64,000 bases of DNA from Ruegeria intermedia (GTDB taxonomy: Bacteria > Pseudomonadota > Alphaproteobacteria > Rhodobacterales > Rhodobacteraceae). Numbering within the stretch: the stretch's first letter is position 1; each line of letters begins with the position of its first letter. A model generated the notes under the pieces. That model searched no databases and had not been told where the DNA came from. It saw nothing but the letters and a program-made list of their open reading frames with translations. The DNA is taken from the NCBI RefSeq assembly GCF_900129345.1, contig NZ_FQVK01000013.1, positions 47,306-111,305 on the forward strand, written 5' to 3'. Below, in pieces: positions 36,060-44,801 of the stretch. Position numbers and translations under genes: made by a program.

Positions 36060-37274
36060 ATGACGCTGCCACCCAACGTCCACGACGCCGAACCCATCCC
36101 CGCCGCTGCCAAAGACGCGATCGAGTCCCTGATGCAATCCGGGGACCTGTTCCGCTATACCGCGCCGCAGGACGCGCCGGTTGCTTTGCTTGAGGCCGAG
36201 TTCGCCGCGTTGCTGGGCAGCAAATACGCGCTGGCGGTGTCGTCCTGTTCGGCGGCTCTGTTCCTGTCGCTCAAGGCGCTGGGGCTGCCGCGGGACGCGC
36301 GGGTGCTGATCCCGGGCTTTACCTTTGCAGCGGTGCCCTCGTCGGTGGTACATGCCGACTGCGTTCCGGTCCTTTGCGAGGTGGGCGACAATTACCGCAT
36401 CGACATCGACGATTTCGCGGCCAGGCTCGACGGGGTTCAGGCGGTGATCATCAGCCACATGCGCGGCCATACCTCGGACATGGACGCGATCATGGCGTTG
36501 TGCGACGCGCGCGACATCCCGGTGATCGAGGACGCGGCCCATTCGCTGGGCACCACCTGGCATGGCCGCAACATCGGCACCATCGGCAAGGTTGGGTGTT
36601 TCTCGTTCCAGTCCTACAAGATGATCAACGCGGGCGAAGGGGGCATCCTTGTCACCGACGACGCCGACCTGGTCGCCCGCGCCGTGATCATGTCGGGCGC
36701 CTACGAGCACAATTGGAAGAAACACAAAGGCCCGCACGGCCAGAATACACCTGATCTGGAGCAGGCCTTTGCCCGCTGGCAGAACAAGCTGCCGCTCTAC
36801 AATCTGCGCATGAGCAACCTCAGCGCCGCGGTGATCCGCCCCCAACTGCCCGAACTGGCGCGGCGGGTGCGGGACGGGCTGGCCAACCACGATTATGTCG
36901 CGCAGCGCCTGAACAGTTCACCGCATATCCACGTACCCGACCCGTTGGCACCGGAGCGCCGCGCGCCGGATTCGATCCAATTCAACCTGGTCGATCTTGA
37001 CCAAGACCAGATCAAGGCATTTGCCGCCGCCGCCGAGGGCCGTGGCGTCAAGGTGCAGGTCTTTGGTCTGAGCGAGGACAACGCCCGCGCCTTCTGGAAC
37101 TGGCAGTTTCTGCCAGAACAGGTCGAGTTGCACAAAACCCGCGCAATGCTGATGAAAGCCTGCGACGTGCGCCTGCCGGTGCGCCTGACCCGCGCGGAAC
37201 TGGATGTAATCGCCGACATCATCCTGGCCTCGGTCGGCGAGGTTACCGCGCCCGAAGTGGCCTTCGGCACCTGA
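36060..37274 (+). CDS. DegT/DnrJ/EryC1/StrS-family aminotransferase
   Basis: A 404-residue PLP enzyme. It has the YALAVSSCSAALFLSLKALGL helix, PGFTFAAVPSSVVHADC, VIEDAAHSLGTTWHG and the PLP lysine in GCFSFQSYKMINAGEGG. The family usually aminates keto-sugars, but no sugar genes are near. It sits just after the gamma-glutamyl amine operon, behind its terminator, so a role in amine or amino acid metabolism is possible but unproven. The ATG at 36060 was chosen; a TTG at 36045 is weaker. Confidence 0.85.
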   Translation: MTLPPNVHDAEPIPAAAKDAIESLMQSGDLFRYTAPQDAPVALLEAEFAALLGSKYALAVSSCSAALFLSLKALGLPRDARVLIPGFTFAAVPSSVVHADCVPVLCEVGDNYRIDIDDFAARLDGVQAVIISHMRGHTSDMDAIMALCDARDIPVIEDAAHSLGTTWHGRNIGTIGKVGCFSFQSYKMINAGEGGILVTDDADLVARAVIMSGAYEHNWKKHKGPHGQNTPDLEQAFARWQNKLPLYNLRMSNLSAAVIRPQLPELARRVRDGLANHDYVAQRLNSSPHIHVPDPLAPERRAPDSIQFNLVDLDQDQIKAFAAAAEGRGVKVQVFGLSEDNARAFWNWQFLPEQVELHKTRAMLMKACDVRLPVRLTRAELDVIADIILASVGEVTAPEVAFGT

Positions 37275-37283
37275 CCCCAACAC

Positions 37284-37314
37284 AGTAAAGAAAAGGCCCG
37301 GGTTGTCCGGGCCT
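37284..37314 (-). terminator. Intrinsic terminator of phaR
   Basis: On the minus strand AGGCCCGG/CCGGGCCT (37294-37314, loop of five) is followed by TTTTCTTT. It lies nine bases behind the phaR stop. Confidence 0.8.
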
Positions 37315-37322
37315 GTCTGGCA

Positions 37323-37877
37323 TCAGCTGAGCTTGGAAAGCTTCTGCTGCAACTCGGCCAGTTGTTTCTTGATGTCGTCCAGGTCTTCCTTGGACTCGGA
37401 CTTGCCTTCTTCGTCCTTGTCCGGCCCGGACCAATTGCCCGACAGCCCGCCTGTCATGGCCTTCAGGAACGCCTGCTGCTGCGCCTGCATTGCTTCGAAC
37501 CCGGGCATGCTGCTCATGGGGTTCATCGCGTTCATGTTTTCCATCATCTTGGTCTGGCTTTCGCGCAGCATCTCAAAGCTGGATTGCAGGAATTGCGGCA
37601 TCATGCCCCCGCCCGGCAGCATGTAGCTGCGCACCAGATCGTTCAGCACGTTCACCGGCAGCACGTTTTCGCCGCGGCTTTCATGTTCGGCAATGATTTG
37701 AAGCAGATACTGGCGGGTCAGGTCGTCGCCGGTTTTCAGGTCGATGATCTGAACCTCGCGCCCGTTGCGGATGAACCCGGCGATGTCCTCGAGCGTGACA
37801 TAGTCGCTGGTCTCGGTGTTGTACAGCCGACGGCTGGCATAGCGCTTGATCAGCAGAGGTTTTTCTTTGTCCGACAC
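37323..37877 (-). CDS. phaR: Polyhydroxyalkanoate synthesis repressor PhaR
   Basis: A 184-residue PhaR: the DNA/PHB-binding N domain begins LLIKRYASRRLYNTETSDYVTLEDIA and continues to the PHB accumulation domain (LLQIIAEHESRG; LVRSYMLPGGGMMPQFLQ). The C terminus is a charged coiled coil (DDIKKQLAELQQKLSKL). PhaR binds nascent PHA granules and otherwise represses phaP and itself. Sites of the CTGC-N3-GCAG type lie upstream of phaP and phaC/phaZ in this window. Confidence 0.95.
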   Translation of the reverse strand: MSDKEKPLLIKRYASRRLYNTETSDYVTLEDIAGFIRNGREVQIIDLKTGDDLTRQYLLQIIAEHESRGENVLPVNVLNDLVRSYMLPGGGMMPQFLQSSFEMLRESQTKMMENMNAMNPMSSMPGFEAMQAQQQAFLKAMTGGLSGNWSGPDKDEEGKSESKEDLDDIKKQLAELQQKLSKLS

Positions 37878-37917
37878 CGTTTACCCTCCCCAAGGATGAT
37901 GCGTTGCAGCAGAGGTT

Positions 37918-37929
37918 ATGCGACCGCAG
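37918..37929. promoter_or_regulatory. Imperfect PhaR-type site upstream of phaR
   Basis: ATGC-GACC-GCAG differs by one base from the CTGC-N3/4-GCAG form and lies about 40 bp upstream of phaR, consistent with autoregulation. Weak evidence on its own. Confidence 0.35.
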
Positions 37930-37932
37930 CAC

Positions 37933-37963
37933 AAAAAGAAAGGGCAGGTCACAGGACCTGCCC
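37933..37963 (-). terminator. Intrinsic terminator of phaP
   Basis: On the minus strand GGGCAGGTC/GACCTGCCC (37942-37963, loop ACAG on the plus strand) is followed by TTTCTTTTTG. It lies 50 bp behind the phasin gene. Confidence 0.8.
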
Positions 37964-38012
37964 CTGGCGATTGCACCGGTTGGGAGGGATGGGTGCGTTT
38001 CGCGGATCTTGC

Positions 38013-38459
38013 TTACTTGGCGGCCGTTGCTTTCTTGGCAGCAGCGGTCACGTCGTTGGTGGCCTTCTTGACGGCTGCGGTGGTTTCTTCCGCAGCTTCC
38101 TTGCCGGCAGCCATCAGCAGTTCGACGGTTTCCGACTGCAGCTTCTTGGCGATTTCAGCGAAAGCGGCCAGGTTTTCCGCCGCCACTTCAGCCGAAGCGC
38201 TGGCAAAATCGGTTGCGGCTTTTGCATAGTCGGCCGGCTCGGCCTTGGCTTTCGACATCTCGGCCAGCTTGGCCAGGGTGTCCTTGGTCCACTTGCTCGA
38301 GATCTCGGCCGATTTCTCGGCGGCTTCCAGCGCAACGCCGGACAGTTTCTCGTTCAGGGTCGCGGTCGATTTGAACGCGTTTTCCATTGCGGTGGTGTCC
38401 ACCGGGAAAGCACCCATCATTTCCTTCAGGGTCGCGGTAAAGTCTTGGGTCTTTGCCAT
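38013..38459 (-). CDS. phaP: Phasin (granule-associated protein)
   Basis: A 148-residue Ala/Lys/Glu-rich helical protein: KEMMGAFPVDTTAMENAF, KSAEISSKWTKDTLAKLAEM and a Lys/Ala tail. This is the phasin_2-type pattern; phasins coat polyhydroxyalkanoate granules. It stands between phaR and phaC on the same strand and has its own terminator. A perfect CTGC-N3-GCAG box lies 95 bp upstream, so repression by PhaR is likely. Confidence 0.9.
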   Translation of the reverse strand: MAKTQDFTATLKEMMGAFPVDTTAMENAFKSTATLNEKLSGVALEAAEKSAEISSKWTKDTLAKLAEMSKAKAEPADYAKAATDFASASAEVAAENLAAFAEIAKKLQSETVELLMAAGKEAAEETTAAVKKATNDVTAAAKKATAAK

Positions 38460-38553
38460 TGTCCTAATCCTTTCAGCCGGTCCGGGCCCACCCCGGGTTC
38501 ATCAGCTTGAGGACAATATGTATGCCGCATCGCAGCATTTCAAGGATTTTTTG

Positions 38554-38564
38554 CTGCGCTGCAG
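38554..38564. promoter_or_regulatory. PhaR-type box upstream of phaP
   Basis: CTGCGCTGCAG is CTGC-N3-GCAG, the form reported for PhaR of Paracoccus and Rhodobacter. It lies between phaC and phaP, on the upstream side of phaP. Confidence 0.6.
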
Positions 38565-38589
38565 AATTTATTGAGGTTTCAGAATGAAA

Positions 38590-40392
38590 TCAGACCCTTG
38601 GCTTGGCCACGACATAGGTGCCGGGCGCCGGGGCCAGCGGTGGATGGTCCGAATCACCGGGCGTGCGCGCGGAAACCTGTTTGCCCGACCGCTTTTTCAA
38701 CCACGCCTCCCAGCGCGGCCACCACGAGCCTTCGTGAAAGGTGGCATCCTTCATCCAGGTGTCGGCATCCGCCTTCAGGTCGTCATTGGTGTAGTGCCCA
38801 TATTTCTTCTTGCTGGGCGGGTTCACGATGCCCGCAATGTGCCCGGATTCGGACACCACGAAGGTCTTCGACCGCGACCCCATCTGTTGGACCCCCCGGT
38901 AACAGTCCTTCCAGGCGGCGATGTGATCGGTCTCGCAGGTGATCGCCATCAACGGCACATCCACGTCGCGCACATGCAGCTTGTGGCCCATCAACTCGAA
39001 CCCGTCAGTGACGAACTCGTTGCGCTGACACAGGCCGCGCAGATACTGCACCACCATCCTGGCCGGCAGGTTGGCCCCATCGCCGTTCCAGTACAGCAGA
39101 TCGAAAGCCGGAGGCGTTTCCCCCATCATGTAGCTGCGCACCGCCGGGGCATAGACCAGATCACGCGCCCGCAGAAACGACATGGTCCGCGCCATGATCC
39201 ATGACCGCAAAACGCCGATGCGGTTCACCTCCTCTTCGATCTCTTCGATGAAGTCCTCCTGCAGGAATGGCGTGAACTCGCCCTGATCGGAAAAATCCGT
39301 CAGCGCGGTGAAGAAAGTTGCGGATTTGACCGATTTGTCGCCCCGCTGTTTCAGCAGCGACAAAGTCAGGCCCAGCGTGGTGCCCGCTATGCAATAGCCG
39401 ACGGCGTTCACCTGCTTGACCTTGCAGATCTTCTTGGCCTCTTCGATCGCGGTCAGATAGCCGTCCTGAACATAGTCCTCCATGCCGGTCTCGGCATAGC
39501 TGGCATCGGGATTGACCCAACTGACCACGAACAGGGTATAGCCCTGCTCGGTGATCCATTTGATCAGGCTGTTTTCAGGTTTCAGGTCCAGGATGTAGAA
39601 CTTGTTGATCCAGGGCGGGAACAGAACGATCGGGATCTCATGCACCGTTTCGGTGGCCGGCGCGTACTGGATCAATTCCATCATCCGGTTGCGATACACC
39701 ACCTGGCCCGGTGTGGTCGCCAGGTTGCCCCCCACCTCGAACGCTTTCTCGTCCGCCAGCTTCACCACCAGCGCGCCGTCATTGGCCTCGAGGTCTGCCA
39801 CCAGGTTCTCGAGCCCCTGGATCAACGACTGGCCGTCGGTCTCGATCGCCTTCTGCAGCGCGTCCGGGTTGGTCGGCAGGAAATTGGTGGGTGACATCAT
39901 GTCGACGATCTGCTGCGCCATGAAACGCAGGCGGCGCTTGTCTTTTTCGTCCAGGTCCTCGACGGATTCGACGGCCTGCGCGATTGCCTCGGCATTGGTC
40001 AGGTATTGCTGACGCACCAGACGGAAATAGGGGTTCTTGTCCCACAGCGGATTCGCAAACCGCTTGTCACGCGGCGCGCCGGTTTCCGTGTCCTCGTCTC
40101 CGCCCAACAGCGCTTGCTGCGCCGCAGCAAAATTCAGAACGGACTTGCCCCAGTATTCGATCTGCTGTTCCAGCAGCTTGGCGGGGTTCTGCAGCGCTTC
40201 GGCCCAGTAAGCCGTTGCCGCCTTTGCCAAAACTTCCTGATTCGGGACGTCCAGCGCGGGATTGTGCGGTTTTCTCGCCGCCATCACCTCGACCAGCCGT
40301 TTCGACAGCGCCTCGACCTTCGCCATGTTTTCCTGAAGCCGCTCAAGGTGTTCGTCGGTCATGTCCGGCGTCCCGCCTTCGCTTGTTGCCAT
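38590..40392 (-). CDS. phaC: Class I polyhydroxyalkanoate synthase
   Basis: A 600-residue PHA synthase with the lipase-like box: nucleophile Cys in VNAVGYCIAGTTLGL, and Asp/His regions VPLMAITCETDHIAAW and SESGHIAGIVNPPS. The conserved YWNGDGANLPARM and PPWINKFYILDL blocks are present. It polymerises hydroxyacyl-CoA at the granule. Start is ATG 40392 after AGGGGGGA, with 40362 (MTDEHLER) as an alternative. It is divergent from phaZ across about 110 bp that holds a PhaR-type box. Confidence 0.96.
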   Translation of the reverse strand: MATSEGGTPDMTDEHLERLQENMAKVEALSKRLVEVMAARKPHNPALDVPNQEVLAKAATAYWAEALQNPAKLLEQQIEYWGKSVLNFAAAQQALLGGDEDTETGAPRDKRFANPLWDKNPYFRLVRQQYLTNAEAIAQAVESVEDLDEKDKRRLRFMAQQIVDMMSPTNFLPTNPDALQKAIETDGQSLIQGLENLVADLEANDGALVVKLADEKAFEVGGNLATTPGQVVYRNRMMELIQYAPATETVHEIPIVLFPPWINKFYILDLKPENSLIKWITEQGYTLFVVSWVNPDASYAETGMEDYVQDGYLTAIEEAKKICKVKQVNAVGYCIAGTTLGLTLSLLKQRGDKSVKSATFFTALTDFSDQGEFTPFLQEDFIEEIEEEVNRIGVLRSWIMARTMSFLRARDLVYAPAVRSYMMGETPPAFDLLYWNGDGANLPARMVVQYLRGLCQRNEFVTDGFELMGHKLHVRDVDVPLMAITCETDHIAAWKDCYRGVQQMGSRSKTFVVSESGHIAGIVNPPSKKKYGHYTNDDLKADADTWMKDATFHEGSWWPRWEAWLKKRSGKQVSARTPGDSDHPPLAPAPGTYVVAKPRV

Positions 40393-40416
40393 TTTAACAA
40401 ATCCCCCCTAACCTCG

Positions 40417-40427
40417 CTGCTGTGCAG
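40417..40427. promoter_or_regulatory. PhaR-type box between phaC and phaZ
   Basis: CTGCTGTGCAG is CTGC-N3-GCAG. It sits 25 bp upstream of phaC and 77 bp upstream of phaZ, so one repressor site could act on both divergent genes. Confidence 0.6.
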
Positions 40428-40503
40428 AATATCGTCGTGGGCACCGGGGGGCAAAGCGGCGAATGGTCCGACATCTCGGATGGAAACTCAGGAGGCCGCT
40501 TCC

Positions 40504-41775
40504 GTGCGCTACATGATGACCTACGACCTGATGGAGTCGATGCGGAACACCAACCAATGGCTTGGTGCAACCGCGAACACCTTTGCATCCTACCCCGCCT
40601 TCGCCATGGTTCCAAACCCGGTCTTCAACTGGATGGCCGCCTGGGGCGAAGTCACGGAGCGCACCTTCAAACGCATGGTCGCCAAGCCCGACTGGGGCAT
40701 CCGAACATTCACCTGCGAAGACGGCAAAGATCATCTGGTGGAAATCACCTCCGTGCTTGAGCGCCCCTTCGGCGATCTCATCCACTTTCGCGTGAATGGC
40801 CGCGAAGAGCAACCGCGCAAGGTGCTTTTGGTTGCGCCGATGTCGGGGCACTATGCCACGCTGCTGCGCTCGACCGTCAAAAGCCTGCTCGTGAATTGCG
40901 AAGTCTATATCACCGATTGGCATAACGCGCGCGACATCCCCGTATCCGAAGGCAAGTTCGATATCGAGGACTACACGCTGTACCTTGTCGATTTCATGAA
41001 GGAGCTGGGGCCTGACACCCATGTGGTGGCCGTCTGCCAGCCCGCGCCGCTGACCTTGGCCGCCACCGCCTACCTGGCCGAGAAGGACCCCAAGGCGCAG
41101 CCCAGCACGCTGACCTTGATCGGCGGCCCCGTCGATCCCGACGCGACGCCGACCGAAGTCACCGATTTCGGCCGCCGCGTGACCATGGGCCAGCTTGAGG
41201 AAACGATGATCCAGCGCGTGGGCTTCAAATACAAAGGGGTCGGCCGGATGGTTTATCCTGGCCTGTTGCAGCTGGCATCTTTCATGTCGATGAATGCCGA
41301 GCGCCACGGCAAGGCTTTCTCGGACCAAATCCACCGCGTCATGCGTGGCGAGGCATCGGACCACGACGCCCACAACCGTTTCTACGATGAATACCTCGCC
41401 GTCATGGACATGACCGCCGAGTTCTACCTGTCCACCGTCGAGCGGGTGTTCAAGAACCGCGAAATCGCGCGGAACGAGTTCGTCGTGGATGGCCACAAGG
41501 TGGATATCGGCAAAATCACCGATGTAGCGGTCAAAACGGTGGAGGGCGCCAATGACGACATCTCGGCGCCCGGCCAGTGCATCGCGGCGCTGGATCTTTG
41601 CACCGGCCTGCCCGACAGCAAGAAGGCCAGCCATGTCGAACCCGGCGCCGGGCATTACGGCATCTTCGCCGGGCGCAGCTGGCGCGACAACATCCGCCCG
41701 CTGGTCATTGAATTCATGAACGAAAACAGCCGCAAGCCGAAACGCCGCGCCGCCAACAGCAACAAGGTCGCGTGA
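40504..41775 (+). CDS. phaZ: Intracellular polyhydroxyalkanoate depolymerase
   Basis: A 423-residue PhaZ1-type depolymerase: MMTYDLMESMRNTNQWLGA near the start, VLLVAPMSGHYATLLRSTVK, YITDWHNARDIPVSEG, the active-site Cys box VVAVCQPAPLTLAATAYL, and HVEPGAGHYGIFAGRSWR at the end. It mobilises the polymer inside the cell. A GTG at 40504 follows a perfect AGGAGG with an eight-base gap; the ATG at 40513 is too far and ATG 40480 lies before the ribosome site. Divergent from phaC. Confidence 0.94.
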   Translation: MRYMMTYDLMESMRNTNQWLGATANTFASYPAFAMVPNPVFNWMAAWGEVTERTFKRMVAKPDWGIRTFTCEDGKDHLVEITSVLERPFGDLIHFRVNGREEQPRKVLLVAPMSGHYATLLRSTVKSLLVNCEVYITDWHNARDIPVSEGKFDIEDYTLYLVDFMKELGPDTHVVAVCQPAPLTLAATAYLAEKDPKAQPSTLTLIGGPVDPDATPTEVTDFGRRVTMGQLEETMIQRVGFKYKGVGRMVYPGLLQLASFMSMNAERHGKAFSDQIHRVMRGEASDHDAHNRFYDEYLAVMDMTAEFYLSTVERVFKNREIARNEFVVDGHKVDIGKITDVAVKTVEGANDDISAPGQCIAALDLCTGLPDSKKASHVEPGAGHYGIFAGRSWRDNIRPLVIEFMNENSRKPKRRAANSNKVA

Positions 41776-42359
41776 TACCCGGCGCCACAGCGCCGTCGCT
41801 GACCTTCGCCTGCACCTGCGGCGGGCTGAGCGGCGAGGTCAGCGCCAAAGGCGTGGCCACCGGAACCCATGTCGTCTGTTACTGCCCCGATTGCCGGGCC
41901 GGGCAGCTGTATTTCGGCCAGCCCGACCCTGCGCCCGGTCCGGTGGACATATTCCAGATGTCGCCGGAATACATCCACATCACCAAGGGGGCCGAGAACC
42001 TGGCGGTGATGCGCCTTGGCCCCAAGGGGTTGTTTCGCTGGTACGCCAAATGCTGCAACGCCCCGCTGGCCACCACCACCAGCAACCCGAAACTTCCGTT
42101 TGCCGGGTTTGACGTGGCCCGATTTGCCGATCCGGCGCCGTTGGGTCCGGTAAAGACCCGCGCCCATGTTCCGCAGGGCAACGGCAAATGGAAGCACGAA
42201 CGGCCAGGTCCGGCAGTTCTGGGCATGATCCGTCGTGTGCTGGGCGCGCGCCTGTCCGGTCGTTGGCGGCAAAACCCGTTTTTCAACGCCGACACCGGTG
42301 AACCGGTCGCGCCACCGCATGTGATCACCCGCGAAGAACGCGCAGCCCTCTACGACTAG
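41772..42359 (+). CDS. DUF6151/GFA-like zinc-binding protein
   Basis: A 195-residue protein with paired cysteines: FACTCGGLSGEV at the start, VVCYCPDCRAGQ and FRWYAKCCNAPLAT. This is the CxCG and CPxCR layout of GFA-fold proteins, with the extended C-terminal part seen in DUF6151 members. No function is known. It begins with GTG overlapping the phaZ stop (GTGA), so it is translated with the depolymerase. Its stop overlaps the end of the convergent hydrolase by four bases. Confidence 0.75.
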   Translation: MIPGATAPSLTFACTCGGLSGEVSAKGVATGTHVVCYCPDCRAGQLYFGQPDPAPGPVDIFQMSPEYIHITKGAENLAVMRLGPKGLFRWYAKCCNAPLATTTSNPKLPFAGFDVARFADPAPLGPVKTRAHVPQGNGKWKHERPGPAVLGMIRRVLGARLSGRWRQNPFFNADTGEPVAPPHVITREERAALYD

Positions 42360-43066
42360 AAAATCCGCAGCGGGATATTCAACCACTCGGTCAGCGCGGC
42401 AGTCGTTTCCTCGGGAGCTTCCAGCGTGGGCAGATGCCCGGCGTCATTCACCACGTGCAAGACGGCTTCGGGGATCAACTCGGCCATGAAGCTGTGCTTG
42501 CGCACTGGCGTCAGCGTGTCATGCGCCCCGCACAGAACCAGCGTCGGCACCTTGATCCGGCGCAGGGTGCCCTGCTGATCCGGGCGCCGTTGCAGCGCGC
42601 GCATCTGGCGCACGAACAGATCCGGCCCCAACTCGGCCGCCATCTGCAGCATGTCGCTCAGGATCGGAAGGCGCCGCGGCCCCGGCGCCAGGATGTCCGT
42701 TCCCATGATCTTGCGCATCACTTCCTCCAGCCGCCCGGCCTGTGCCCCCACGATCAGTTCTTCGCGGTTCGCGGCGATCTGGGGGGTGTCGGCCTGCGCA
42801 TCGGTCGCCATCAGGCACAGCCGCGTCACCCGGTCGGGCGCCCGCCGCACCAGCTCCAACGCGACGACGCCGCCCATGCTCAGCCCGGCCAGGGCAAAGC
42901 GGTGCGGCAACTGGTCCAGCAAGCCCGAGGCGATTTCCTCGATCCGGTCGCCGCCGCCGATGGGCGCGACCGTCACCGCCCGATCCCGCGAAAGCCGGGC
43001 GATCTGCGGCCGAAACAGACGCGCATCACACATCAGACCGGGCAACAGCACCAGCGGCTCGATCAC
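42356..43066 (-). CDS. Alpha/beta hydrolase
   Basis: A 236-residue alpha/beta hydrolase: oxyanion-side PLVLLPGLMCDARLF, nucleophile elbow FALAGLSMGGVVALELV, Asp in VLCGAHDTLTP and His in VVNDAGHLPTLEAPEETTAAL. The substrate is unknown. The GTG at 43066 (VIEPLVLL) was chosen because AAAGGAGG lies seven bases upstream; the longer reading to 43144 has no ribosome site. The gene upstream on the same strand ends 80 bp away. Confidence 0.85.
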   Translation of the reverse strand: MIEPLVLLPGLMCDARLFRPQIARLSRDRAVTVAPIGGGDRIEEIASGLLDQLPHRFALAGLSMGGVVALELVRRAPDRVTRLCLMATDAQADTPQIAANREELIVGAQAGRLEEVMRKIMGTDILAPGPRRLPILSDMLQMAAELGPDLFVRQMRALQRRPDQQGTLRRIKVPTLVLCGAHDTLTPVRKHSFMAELIPEAVLHVVNDAGHLPTLEAPEETTAALTEWLNIPLRIF

Positions 43067-43147
43067 GCGGGGCCTCCTTTTGTCTGCCGAACGCGTCGGC
43101 GTTTTCGTCAGGATGAAAGGTTGCGCACCGCCGGGCAAGGCCAAAAA

Positions 43148-43780
43148 TCACGGATAGCGAATACCCCGGAACGGCGGGAAATCGGCATAGCGCGAACGCC
43201 GTGCGTCGGGTGGCTCGTCCGGCTCGGCGCCGGCCCGCAACAGGCTGCCGCGCGGAGCGATGTAGCTGTCGATCCGGCGCAGCGGAACGGGCCGCCACAC
43301 CAGGTTGAACGCGCAGAGCCTGGGAAAGAACCAGATCTCGGAATAATCCAGATGATCGTGCATCCACCACGCCAGATCCCGCCAGTCGCGGCCCTGCGCG
43401 TACCGGTCCGCGAACCACGGGATCACCACCGATGCCCCCGCGATCCGCGCATCCCCCCGTCTCCGGTCCCAGATATGGCATTCCAGCGGATGATCGTTGC
43501 GGGCGCAGTTCAGCTTGCTCTCGTTGCCGAAGCGGTTCAGCGACGGCGAGCGATAGCCCGAGCGCACGGCAACCCGGCCAAAAGTCTCCTCGAGCGGGTC
43601 CAGCAGTATCTCGCACAAGGCGCGTCCCGTTTCGATGGCAAGGTCCGGGTCGTCGGGAATGTTCTGCCGGGCGTGAAAATTCCCGATTTCGGAATACAGG
43701 AAATCGCGCATGAAGAAATGCCGCGACAGCCGCACCCGGCCCAGCGCCTCGAGGCTCCACATGCTGCCCGGCTTGCGCAT
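43148..43780 (-). CDS. Conserved hypothetical, possibly M15-peptidase-like
   Basis: A 210-residue protein with VRLSRHFFMRDFLYSEIG near the start and AVRSGYRSPSLNRFGN followed by HPLECHIWDRR. The GYRSPxxN then spaced His and HxWD recall the fold of M15/VanY DD-carboxypeptidases, where an R-S-x-x-N strand precedes the zinc His/Asp. The usual SxHxxGxAxD motif is not exact, so it may be a non-catalytic relative. No signal peptide. Function uncertain. Confidence 0.65.
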   Translation of the reverse strand: MRKPGSMWSLEALGRVRLSRHFFMRDFLYSEIGNFHARQNIPDDPDLAIETGRALCEILLDPLEETFGRVAVRSGYRSPSLNRFGNESKLNCARNDHPLECHIWDRRRGDARIAGASVVIPWFADRYAQGRDWRDLAWWMHDHLDYSEIWFFPRLCAFNLVWRPVPLRRIDSYIAPRGSLLRAGAEPDEPPDARRSRYADFPPFRGIRYP

Positions 43781-43808
43781 TCTCCACCTCTGTCCTCTGG
43801 CCGAAGGC

Positions 43809-44801
43809 CTATTCGACCCCCAGGCTCCCCAGCCACTCCAGAATACCCTGCACCGTGGCCGCGTCCTGCCCGGGCGAGGTCAACCGTCCCGCAACCACAT
43901 GCGAATAGGGGTCGTCGCCCGGCCCCATCGTCACCGTATGCACGGTTGCGGGTGCGCCCCATGCGGCGGCGATTTCGCGCGTCAGGTCCGGCCGCACGAC
44001 CTTGTCCTCATCCGAAAACCAGAACAGCGCCGGCACCAGAGCCCCAGAGAAATCCAGCGCCCGGACCCGGTCGACCAGCACCGACATCGGCACCACGGCC
44101 TCCCACGGATAGACCAACGTCCAGTACCTGTTCCGTTCGGCGTCGTCGCCCGACACGTCGCGGGTTTCCCCCATCAGCAACGGCAGCCAGCTGCGCGCCC
44201 ATGGCAGCGAAGGGATCCAGGATCCGGCCGCCTGCACCCCGAAATTGGGCGAGATGAACACCATCCCGACCACATCCTTGCTCAGTTCGGGGTCCAACGC
44301 CGCAGCTGCCGCCAAGGTCCCCCCGGTCGAGGTCGAGATCACGATGACCTTGTCGCCCACGGCGCGGGCGGCGGCCAGACCCTCGGCCATGTCCCGCATC
44401 CAGCCCGAGGCCGTCCCCTCGGCCATCGCATCCGGCCCGCGCCCGTGCCCTTGCAGGCGTGTATAGACCAGATTGGCCCCCAGCGCGTCGGCGATCCTGT
44501 CGGGCACCGGGCGGATTTCCTCGGACGAAGCCGAGAACCCGTGGACATAAAGCACCGAATAGGGCGTGCGCCGTTCCTTGAATCCGTCCCGCCAGATCAC
44601 CCGCTTTTCGACACCCGGCACGATATCGTCATAGGCGGACTCGATGCTTTCGAAATAGACCTGAACCCCCTCTCCGAACTTGCGCGGATCGAACCGCGGG
44701 CGCAGATCCACCTCTTCACGCGGGCCGAACCAGTAGATCAACCCGCCGACCACCCCCAACGCCAGCAAGGCCCGCCCGAGAAACCGCCCCAGCCGTCGCA
44801 T
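43809..44801 (-). CDS. Membrane-anchored alpha/beta hydrolase (esterase-like)
   Basis: A 330-residue protein with an N-terminal hydrophobic segment (GRALLALGVVGGLIYWFG) and an alpha/beta hydrolase domain: SVLYVHGFSASSEEIRPVPD, TRLQGHGRGPDAMAEG, nucleophile VISTSTGGTLAAAAA, FWFSDEDKVVRPD and SHVVAG. The nucleophile elbow is S-T-S-T-G-G. It is probably a lipase or carboxylesterase facing the periplasm. Its ATG overlaps the stop of the next hydrolase upstream (TGATG). Confidence 0.85.
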   Translation of the reverse strand: MRRLGRFLGRALLALGVVGGLIYWFGPREEVDLRPRFDPRKFGEGVQVYFESIESAYDDIVPGVEKRVIWRDGFKERRTPYSVLYVHGFSASSEEIRPVPDRIADALGANLVYTRLQGHGRGPDAMAEGTASGWMRDMAEGLAAARAVGDKVIVISTSTGGTLAAAAALDPELSKDVVGMVFISPNFGVQAAGSWIPSLPWARSWLPLLMGETRDVSGDDAERNRYWTLVYPWEAVVPMSVLVDRVRALDFSGALVPALFWFSDEDKVVRPDLTREIAAAWGAPATVHTVTMGPGDDPYSHVVAGRLTSPGQDAATVQGILEWLGSLGVE

